64,000 bases of DNA from positions 45,523,554 through 45,587,553 of the forward strand of contig OX485803.1 in NCBI GenBank assembly GCA_950295325.1, given 5' to 3'. Shown in pieces: positions 50,719-59,802 of the stretch. Each line of letters begins with the position of its first letter. Position 1 is the first letter of the stretch. This DNA comes from Polytrichum commune (lineage: Eukaryota; Streptophyta; Polytrichopsida; Polytrichales; Polytrichaceae). The position numbers and the translations under genes were made by a program. The notes beneath the pieces are model-generated. The model made no database searches and was not told where the DNA came from. It saw only the letters and a program-made list of their open reading frames with translations.

Positions 50719-50792
50719 GGCCGCGTAGCGCAGTGGATTAGCGCGTCAGACTTCGGATCTGAAGGTCGGGGGTTCGAATCCCCCCGTGGTCG
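50719..50792 (+). tRNA. tRNA-Arg (anticodon UCG), second copy
   Basis: The acceptor GGCCGCG pairs with CGTGGTC through one extra G-T pair. The anticodon stem is TCAGA/TCTGA with loop CTTCGGA, anticodon TCG. The T arm has CGGGGGTTCGAATCCCCCCG. It lies 281 bp after the first copy. Changes between the copies in the anticodon stem are paired on both sides, so both fold properly. Flanks are unrelated, so the duplication is old. Confidence 0.97.
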
Positions 50793-53200
50793 CGTGTGAA
50801 AGCTTTTTGTTTCATTAAAATAACATGTGCCCTTTTTTGGCGCAGGTGACCGGAAGGAACAGTCTCTCTGGCAACGTGGCATGTTGTCTAGGGACTGAAC
50901 ATTCAGTCGTTAAACCAATAAGGTGGGTGCACCTACTGTATTTATGGACATTTCTCATTTCAACATGTGTAAAAATTGATTAAAGAAATATTCTATCATG
51001 AGCACATTTGCAGATCCAAATGATAGAGTGGAGCTTTGCTAATTTCGGAGTCAAGGAGGATGTCTCCAGAATTCTTGAAGTGAAAGTTGTAGAGGATCTG
51101 TAATGCTTTGCTTTCGGATATGAACAACATATTTCATACTTGGATTTGTACCTATGTGTAATAATCTAGTATAGATCAGGGTTCACGCGAGGTGCACTCA
51201 GCGTAGAGAAGCAATATTGAGAACATGCATTTTGGAACCCTCCTTGAACTGCAAGAGGCACTCTAGTCCACCTTTATGATGAATATAGTGACAAATTGCA
51301 AAACATGTGTGTGGTGGGAGATTAAGATAAGTCATTGAATTCAACCTGCTTACATTAGTTTCTTTGGAGTGGTGCGGCTCTGTCTCACCTTGATTGGCAG
51401 GTTGCTGTTGGCGAACTTTATTTTTTTTCTAATCATTGTCCCACTTTCAAGGGTAGTTTTTGGAGGTCCGTCTTATGGCATGGTCTGAGTCCTTAGACAG
51501 GTCTATTGTTTGAATTGTTGCCTTCTTACTCGTTTGAGGCACTTTTTGGTGCTTTTGGTTCTCTTGCAAATTGGTGATGTAAGGGATCAGCTATTGCGAT
51601 TCTAATCTACATGTGGTGCACATATTTCAAGCAAAGCGTCTTGGTGATGTGGGAAGGAAACGTATTTGATACTTCTCTTCTGAACTATCTTAAGGAGGGC
51701 CAACTTCCATGCACCAGGGTCATGGCAAGCAAAATCAGTTTTGCCTACAAATGTCTCCTCCATGGTGGCCTCCAATGCTCTCGGACCCCAGTGTGCAATG
51801 TGCACTTTTTGTCCATGCACATAATAAGGCTACGAATCACCTTTTCATTGGGTATCCTTTGATTTTTCTGGCAATCAGGACTCTTTATTTCATGGTGGGG
51901 TTTGACCATGCTGGTCAAAGGACCTCCCATTTTGTGAGAGCTTCAGTCTCAGAAAGTTAAAAGACTCTGAACCTTCAGGAGTGAGTCCATACACATCAAG
52001 CCAAAAAATTTGTTTTGTCTCCTGGTGCTCGTGTCACTCCACAGAAGTTTTGCCGTGATGACAGATTTCATGTTGCACAAAAGGTACAAAATGTAGATCT
52101 CAAACTCTGCAATGATTGAAGAAAGTGCGATTGGGTGCGTGACTTTGAGCTGTCCGCAGTGCTTCAGTCATGGAGTTCTACCATTTGGGGATCATGCACT
52201 TCCCACAAAAGTAAAGCCAGGGCTCAATTTCCCTAATGATCTGAAAACCTTGTGAGTCAGGGTATTCGAAGGTTTGTAATTTTTTGGCCTTAAGATACAA
52301 CCTACTTTTTCTAAGCACCTGTATGTTGACACATGAAAGAAGAATCATGACCAACATAGCAACTCTAATTCACTGTCCAGGAATAGAACTGAATTGGAGT
52401 TTTAATATTGGTCATGTTTCTTCTTTCATGTGTAAATTATGTTGTGTAGTGATCAGAATCCTCTGAAACCTCTGAAAGTTCCCAGGAACAGTCAACCATG
52501 TCCAATAGCACTCCCATGCCTGCAATGCTCGCTTATTTAGGGTCTTATTCGACTCTATTTATCGTATTTCAGCTCGATCAGATTGTGGAACAAAGTGTGG
52601 GTTTTAGAAGTCACAACGTCCATATGTGATTGCCATTACCACATGCGGGCCTCATGTACACCCGAATACATCCTCGCGCCATCGAGCCCTCTGGTAATAA
52701 GCATAACAAGGGTCCTCAATATTGAAAGTAATAGCTGTACTTGCTTGCAGACAGAAGTCAAGTATGAAGGAATTTTCAAGTATGAAGAAATTTACAAGTA
52801 TGTTTTGTCCCTACACTTCAGTGACGTCCACTAAATGGCCATTTGAGTGACAACGTTACAGCTACAAAAAAAGACTCCTCCGACCTCAGGGATGGCCATC
52901 GCTTATAGCATCAGGTATCATTCTAAGAAAAAACAATATCCGTAATGGCTACTGTATGCCAAGATTGTAGCCACAAAATGAGTCTACCGCGGCGATCACA
53001 CCGGAAGCGTCTACTTATACAAATTTTGACATTACAATGCTACTTGCCGTCATCGATGGACAAAAACTCTAGTAGCAGAAAGAAAAGAAAAAGAAAAAAA
53101 AGAAAAACCTCAAAGCTATGCTTACCAGCTTCAAATGCCTTACAAAACGTTTTCAAACTTGAAGCATCCTTTACGAAAGCGCGCTCTTGGAGTAAGTTAC
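50793..53200. other. Intergenic, no gene recognised
   Basis: Open frames at 51,602-51,960 overlap on both strands and match nothing I know. A run of A/G (AAAAGAAAAAGAAAAA) lies near 53,085. The last part before 53,201 should be the 3' UTR of the minus-strand TMEM230 gene. Confidence 0.45.
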
Positions 53201-53563
53201 CTAGTATGCCGGTATCCGCGAGTACGTGTAGCCCTTGTATCCGCGCCAGGAGTAGTAGGCAATGCGTGTCTCGTAGAAGCCTGGGAGGAATAGCAGCACA
53301 CCGAGCACCAGGAATCCGTAGGCTTGCGAGGAGTCACCTTCCATGTGCTCTGTGTAGATGAAGTGCGAGATGGCAAGAAAGAGCGAACCGAAAGCTAGCA
53401 AGAAAACGGCCAGGGCTATGGACTTCCATGGCACTTCCTCGGGGAGCTCAAACCGGTAGCGTAGGTCCTCGTGCGCCGTGGTGCGCACCGGGAATGGTAA
53501 GTCTCGCCGCTCATCCTGCTGCGTTGCCAGTGCTGAGTAACGGACGTGAGGCCGCTCTTCCAT
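53201..53563 (-). CDS. TMEM230: TMEM230/DUF872-family membrane protein
   Basis: A 120-aa single-exon frame. The N-terminal cytosolic part (1-45) ends in the family motif RFELPEEVPWKSIA. Two transmembrane segments follow at about 47-69 and 81-99, joined by a short loop with EGDSSQ. The second segment ends in the signature LPGFYETRIAYYSWRGYKGY, and the C-terminus is SRIPAY. This matches the TMEM230 (DUF872) family. The animal member acts in vesicle trafficking; plant members are uncharacterised. The start at 53,563 is the only ATG that keeps the full N-terminus. Its upstream sequence is part of a three-copy tandem repeat. Confidence 0.93.
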   Translation of the reverse strand: MEERPHVRYSALATQQDERRDLPFPVRTTAHEDLRYRFELPEEVPWKSIALAVFLLAFGSLFLAISHFIYTEHMEGDSSQAYGFLVLGVLLFLPGFYETRIAYYSWRGYKGYTYSRIPAY

Positions 53564-53567
53564 CGCT

Positions 53568-54030
53568 CTAAGGAACTTCAGAAAAAGTCTCGCCGCCGCG
53601 GTCGATTCGATTGGACTAAGTTAACACAGGTATTTGCAAGCCCTATAGCTTCTCGGTTTGTGACAAAGCAATGTCAAAACGCTCCTAAATTTTCAAGACC
53701 CTTCTCTTTCCAAGACCTAAGAAACTTCAAAAATCTTGTTGCCGCCGTCGATTGCACTAACTTAAACACAGGTATTTGCAAAGACCTATAGCGTCTCACC
53801 AGTTTTCGCTCACACCTTCTCGGTTTGTGACAACTTAGCAACCGTTAAATGCTCCTAATTTTCAAGACGCTTCTCTTTTCAAGACCTAAGAAACTTCGGA
53901 AAGATCTCGCTGCCGCGGTCGATTCGATTGCACTAACTTCAACACAGGTATTTGCAAGCCCTATAGCGTCTCACCAGTTTTCGCTCACGCCTTCTCTCGG
54001 TTTGTCACCAAGCAACGTCAAACGCTACGA
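53568..54030. repeat. Tandem triplication of the TMEM230 5' flank
   Basis: Three units start at 53,568, 53,717 and 53,886 with CTAAGRAACTTC. Each carries CTCGCYGCCGCGGTCGAT or a variant, AACACAGGTATTTGCAA, a CTATAGC word, TCTCGGTTTGT and TTCAAGAC or a variant. Units 2 and 3 also share GTCTCACCAGTTTTCGCTCA, which unit 1 lacks. Unit 1 directly abuts the start codon, so the array is the promoter or 5' UTR of the minus-strand gene. Confidence 0.88.
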
Positions 54031-54643
54031 ACTTTCTCTCATGTTCTTGTTCTTCCTTCCTCGAAAAGTCGTTACGACGGCTACGTCAAAGGGCAGGTCG
54101 TCACAAAAATGTGCAAGAAACCTCCGTCTAGCACCTCCACAGCAGAAATTCGGAGAAAAATTCGAATCATCTGCTTCTATCGTAAAACCTGCCCGCACCG
54201 TAACTTACGAAACAGAGGCACGAGTTGAAAGACGGAAAACTTTTCGAAAGATCCCGGCCATGGCCATCCGCGTGTTGACCTCAAAGAGAACTCAATTGGA
54301 AGCGTCCCGAATTTACGAATAAACCAGGCAGTGTCGCCTTATACCTACCATCATCACGAAACAACCAAAATTGCCTTTAAAGATACAAAATCACCACCGA
54401 GTTACCACAGGCATCCAAAATTGTGCACACAGCAATACCTACTTACTTAGTACTTATTATATACACGCCCTGCTAAAGAAAGAAACTGGCAGCGAACTTA
54501 GGACAGGGCTGAGGCCCGAGGTAAAGAAAGAGAATGAATTTTGGCAGGGCAGCGGAAGAAGAAAACAACTAGGCAGTAGTCTAGGTACTTAACCTAGTTG
54601 TGACGAAAACCTCCTCACACGCACATGCACAGGCGAAGAGCTT
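54031..54643. other. Intergenic between two repeat arrays
   Basis: No gene recognised. An open frame through 53,849-54,322 overlaps the triplication and is probably fortuitous. Confidence 0.4.
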
Positions 54644-55567
54644 CTGACCTTGCTGGAGCTGCTCTTCTGAAACCTTGCTGGAGCTGGGTACATCCCACAC
54701 GCTTTGTAAGTTACCGCCTACGGACTAAACTCATTATCCCAATTAGTGCGTGTTACTAGGTATGCGGAGTTACGCGGTGCTATAACTATACATTGAGAAA
54801 TGTAATGTTTCACCATGCAAAGCCATTTATGTCTTATTACAATGTCCACTTGAACGACCTATTGAACTTTCGTTGGTAAAAAATCGAACTCCTAAGTAAG
54901 ACGTTATTGCACTGCGTAACTCTGCATAGTAACACGCTACAGTAATTGATGATTTGACCTTGTTGGAGCCACTATTCTGAAACCTTGCTGGAGCTGGGTA
55001 CATCCCACACGCGTTGTAGGTTACCGCCTACGGACTAAACTAATTGTCCTAATTAGTGCGTGTTACTAGGTATTCGGAGTTATGCAATGCTATAACTATT
55101 CATTGAGAATGTAATGTTTCACCATGCAAAGTCATTTATGTTTTATTATAATGTCCACTTAAACGACCTATTGAACTTTCGTTCGTAAAAAATCGAACTC
55201 TTGAGTAAGATGTTATTGCACTGAGTAACTCTGCACAATAACACGCTGCAATAATTGATGATTTGACCTTGCTGGAGCCACTCTTCTGAAACCTTGTTGG
55301 AGCTGGGTACATCCCACACGCGTTCTAGGTTACCGCCTACGGACTAAACTGATTGTCCCAATTAGTGTGTGTTACTAGGTATTCGGAGTTATGCAATGCT
55401 ATAACTATTCATTGAGAATGTAATGTTTCACCATGCAAAGTCATTTATGTTTTTATTATAATGTCCACTTGAATGACTTATTGAACTTTCGTTGGTAAAA
55501 AATTGAATTCCTGAGTAAGACGTTATTGCACTGCGGAACTCTGCATAGTAACATGCTGCAATATTTG
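54644..55567. repeat. 310-bp tandem array, three copies
   Basis: Units start at 54,644, 54,954 and 55,264 with TGACCTTGYTGGAGC. Each continues through TGGGTACATCCCACACGC, GGTTACCGCCTACGGACTAA, AATTAGTGYGTGTTACTAGG and ATTGAACTTTCGTTSGTAAA. The copies are about 90% identical by eye, and spacing is 310 bp. No coding capacity is evident. Confidence 0.93.
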
Positions 55568-55622
55568 GGATCACCAATTACTGCAACGTGTTCCTATTCA
55601 AAGCTACGCAATGCAAGAACGT

Positions 55623-55805
55623 TTTAATTAGGAGTTCGATTTTTTACTAACAAAAATTCAATAGGTCGTTCAAGTGGACATTATAATAAAATATAAATGA
55701 CTATGCATGATAAAACATTACATTCTCAATGAATAGTTCTAGCACTGTGTAACTCCGAATACCTAGTAACACGCACTAATTGGGATAATGAGTGTAATGT
55801 TGGAC
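55623..55805. repeat. Inverted partial copy of the 310-bp unit
   Basis: The segment TAGGAGTTCGATTTTTTACT through TAGGTCGTTCAAGTGGACAT to CCTAGTAACACGCACTAATT is the reverse complement of the middle of the 310-bp unit. With unit 3 it forms an inverted repeat of about 180-bp arms around a spacer of under 100 bp. It could be a foldback or TIR element end. Confidence 0.88.
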
Positions 55806-56504
55806 CGGTAAGTAAGTATATATGTTATACAAGGGAATTGTTCGTGGTATCAATTCACAATATCAATGATGGCATCAAAGAACTTATCCAACCCAAAGTA
55901 GGTGAGGTGGATGTGCCTAATGTGGATATTTTTTCTCTCTCTGCACTCATTTCTTGTTTTGGAAAACAATTACAGTCTCTTGAACTCGGAAGAGTTTTCC
56001 TTTGAGAATTTGTCATAATCATGAAACTCATTGCTTTGATGACAAACTACAAATCATTGTTGGAAATTTCGAATATTATAGATGGGTGGAGAGTTGCAAG
56101 CATAACATAATTTTGAAATTTGATTAAAATTGTCAAATTGTCTCTTGAGATGTAAGCACTTTATGAAGTGTAAAATTTAACCATGCATACAATTTCATGA
56201 TTAAGATTTTGGAGGTGATAGACTTTAATGTGAAAAATATAAAGAAATCTCATTATTTTATTCAACAGCTAACAACCTAACCTCTGTAATGTCGTCCTCT
56301 GTAATGTCACTCCCTCTCTTATATCCCCAAACCCTAGGGAACGAATGTGCTCAGTTTAAATCTCCCTCCTTGTCACATTTTCCTCCCATATATCATAGGT
56401 TTTAACATTAAAATCATCCAAGAAATAATTCAAACGACACATTCAGACACATCACGTTGTCATCATTGCCATTACACTCTAAACTCCGTAATATCACACA
56501 TGTG
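55806..56504. other. AT-rich intergenic DNA
   Basis: No gene recognised. Confidence 0.4.
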
Positions 56505-57991
56505 ACAACCAAAACGCACATGATATTATGGACATTTGTAGTGTTAACATGGATGTGTGATAATAGAGAACTAGTGTAGTGTGTAACATTATGGAATAAC
56601 ACAAAGTGCAATATTGCAATGCTCAAATTGATGATTTCTTACATGGAACATGGATAATTTCTCAAAGTTGCACACATATGCAAAGCTCAAACTTTTTAAG
56701 ATAATATAGCTTTATTGGTAGCAAATTGACAGGGTAACAATATGGCATCTATACCAAATTCGGTCAACTATCTACATCAAATTTGTTCTTTCATATTATG
56801 TTTGATGCTAGCAATTGCAATTGGTGTAGGGTGCAATTGATGCTACCAAACTACCTAGTGAACAATTTACACCTTTTAAAAAAAAAACTCAAAGTTCACA
56901 CTCTTTTTGTAGTCATTCAACCCTCAAACTTGATCCTAATCCTCACAAGGGCTTCTTTCTATATTGCTTGATGCACCTGAAAATTGAAGAAGAGGATTAT
57001 TCTTTGAGATCTCATCAACGATGCCTACATCCATACAAAACAACAAGACATTCTTTGTCCAACCACCGTCTATGTCACCTAAAATTTGGTTAGTCATCTA
57101 CATTCACCATGCCCTTTGAGATTATCTATGAAGCTAGCACTGCAATCAACTTAGGCAATAATTGATGTTACATGTACTACTTAGTGAGCAATTTGAATAT
57201 TGCCCAAAAAAACTTAGATTTCATCCTCCTTATAGTTAGCAAGAAATGAGTCCATGTATGTCAAAGTATACTCCCTAGTTAGTAGGAGTAAAATTACAAT
57301 ATATGATTATGTACTTAGCATCGGCCAACGCAATCGCAAAAAGATTAAGAGACTCTAAGTACATTGCATATCTAAAACCATTGAGTACTTATATTGTCTT
57401 ATACTATATTTAGCCTCCATTGCATATCAAAAGCCACTAAAACTATGTTCCATGCGTTCATTGGCAGTAGAGTACCTCAAAGCGGTGAAGCACTATGTAA
57501 CCTAAAATTTGGTCACCTATCTACATGCACTTTGTTCTTTCGGAATGTATCTGTTGCTATCGATTGCAATCCGCTCAGTCAACAATTGATGCAATTGAAA
57601 CATTTAGCGAAGGATTTGGAATTCGTCATCAAAAGCCATCAAAAACCTTATGTTCCATAGCTTCTACAAGACATCGATCTAGTTTGAAAAGTGCATACAT
57701 GTGGCGCAACGCGAAACACGTGACACAATGCGAAACAGTGGCACAATGCAAGAGTATGGGTTGACTTCTTTGGTGGTTTGCATTAATGGCGAAACCCAAG
57801 ATATAAGGGAGAGAAGTGTGACAATAAGGAGTGACATTACATAGGTTCGTATTATGAATTTTAGGGTGTATTGTCATTAGCAGTGTTGACTTTATGTTAT
57901 TCCATAATATCACATGCTACATTAATTATCTATTCTCATACATCCTTGTTAACACTACAAACCTCCTTAATTTCACATGCACTTTGGTTGC
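56505..57991. mobile_element. Putative TIR element, ~1.5 kb, no transposase
   Basis: The left arm at about 56,505-56,612 contains TTTGTAGTGTTAACATGGAT and ATTATGGAATAACACAAAG. The right arm at about 57,881-57,991 is its reverse complement, with CTTTATGTTATTCCATAAT and TTGTTAACACTACAAACCTC. Arm identity is about 75-80% by eye over ~108 bp. The interior lacks a transposase frame but holds three diverged direct repeats near 56,757, 57,083 and 57,503. I infer a decayed non-autonomous DNA element. The termini and target-site duplication are not defined. Confidence 0.6.
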
Positions 57992-59802
57992 CACAAACAT
58001 GGCATTAGGAAAGTTAGAGTGGTCATATATTTGCTACTAGAATACTCCACTTAAGATTTCAAGGTGAAAGTTTTTACAGCTTTCTACTACAAAAGGAAAA
58101 CTATGTCACTCAATGGGAATGTAATATAGATGATAATGATCTAAGGGGAGAATATACTACCTTGTGGTTGTCCTTTGCTTAGCTCCAACAAAGAAATGTC
58201 CTAGTTGGCCAATTCCTCCACTTGGCTTTAAATGGGAGCAAGGGATGTACTACTTAAGATATGACCAAGATACAAACAGTCAATCACCATGGCCAACCCC
58301 TATCCCAAGTCCCAATCTCCATGTACCAAGGTCCTAAAGCCTAAGATAGAAATTTCCCACCACCCTACAAATCTCCTCCTACCTGCACATCACCTCCCTC
58401 ATCCGCATACCGTCTCTAAGTTAGTGCCCAAGTCTCCCCACCACTACCAACATGTATGTAGCTAGGTAAAAAAACCCAAATGCCAACCACCCCATATTCA
58501 CACCCCACTCGCTCCACCACTCCTTACCTTCCCCCACAACCCTCTTCTTAAGTTCTCACTCCGACAAAGTATATACATAGATTGGTCCGTCTTTGAAGGA
58601 GATAAACATATTAGAGTTGGATGTGGAGTACAAAATATCAACCCTCTTCTTAAGTTCTCACTCCGACAAAGTATATACATAGATGGGTCCGTCTTTGAAG
58701 GAGATAAACATATTAGAGCTGGATGTGGAGTACAAAATATTCTTACACATCACTAATGGCATTACATAAAGCCACCACATTACTACACCCTCATCTCACC
58801 ACCTATATCTTCATAGACACCGTGTTTCAATATGCCTTTTAAGGAACTATAAACACTCCCCACCCCCCTCCCCATGGTCCATAAACATTACCCCACCAAA
58901 TTCCTTCTACACGACATCTTTTGACAGATAAAATTTCACCCCCACCTAGAAGACATACTCAAAATCCGATCACATATCGGCATCAAAAACAATGATGAGG
59001 TGGACACCTCACCTAGTCCGGTGTGTATGCTTCCTTGGATGCACCCAACATAAATGCTATTCACATTTAGCACCCCTACCCCCATTACCTACACAATGAA
59101 AACTTCTAGAAAGGCTCCATCCTGAACTTTGACACACAACCTCCCCACTTTTAACAACAACACCTCCTCCTAAAGTTACCCCTTGCCACCATGCCCCTTC
59201 ACAAATAGTCCAATAACACCTCACTAGACCACAACCTCTCCAATAATTTTTGGGACAACCCCGCTATCCCAAAATCTCACATTACCCAAACACTCAAATT
59301 TGGCAATGCTTTAGTGCATGGGCAACTGCCACAAACACCTATTTTGGCCCAAACTTTTTCCCCTCCTCAAAAGGTTACACATTGCCCTAAACCTTGCCCC
59401 CAAGAAGGTCACACATTGACACCTCGCCACATGCCCTGGCCAACTGCAACCACCCTATCCTCAAAGGCCCACGCATGCACAGACATAATAAAGGCCACGA
59501 ATACATTTGACAACTCCTACTCTCCATCATCTCACCATATGGAAGTGCCTCATTAATGGTAACTAGCATTGTGGCCCGTTGCCTTGCAACTTGGTTATAA
59601 TAAACTACATTGAGCAAAACTATATTGTATGTAAAAGTATGTAGGTAGAATGGGCCTCATTAGTGTGCCTTAGTCACCCCATTAATATTAGAGATTCCTC
59701 CCTTGACGACAAACATTGTCCCACATTGGTTCCCCCCCTCCATATGTCTTTTTATGTGTCGTGCACCTCTCCACGAGGAGTGCCGCAACACCGACGGGCA
59801 CA
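57992..59802. other. Intergenic, C-rich and G-poor on the + strand
   Basis: From about 58,260 to 59,540 the plus strand is rich in C and A and very poor in G (for example CACCTCCTCCTAAAGTTACC and similar runs). No convincing gene is present. It contains a two-copy 102-bp duplication. Confidence 0.6.
58537..58740. repeat. 102-bp tandem duplication
   Basis: AACCCTCTTCTTAAGTTCTC through GGATGTGGAGTACAAAATAT occurs twice, at 58,538-58,638 and 58,640-58,740, with only a few differences. High identity suggests a recent event. Confidence 0.95.

Noticed and set aside
50398-50882. Minus-strand frames with RPRGDSNPRPxDPKS
   Set aside because: They are the reverse complement of the two tRNA-Arg genes, a well-known annotation artefact.
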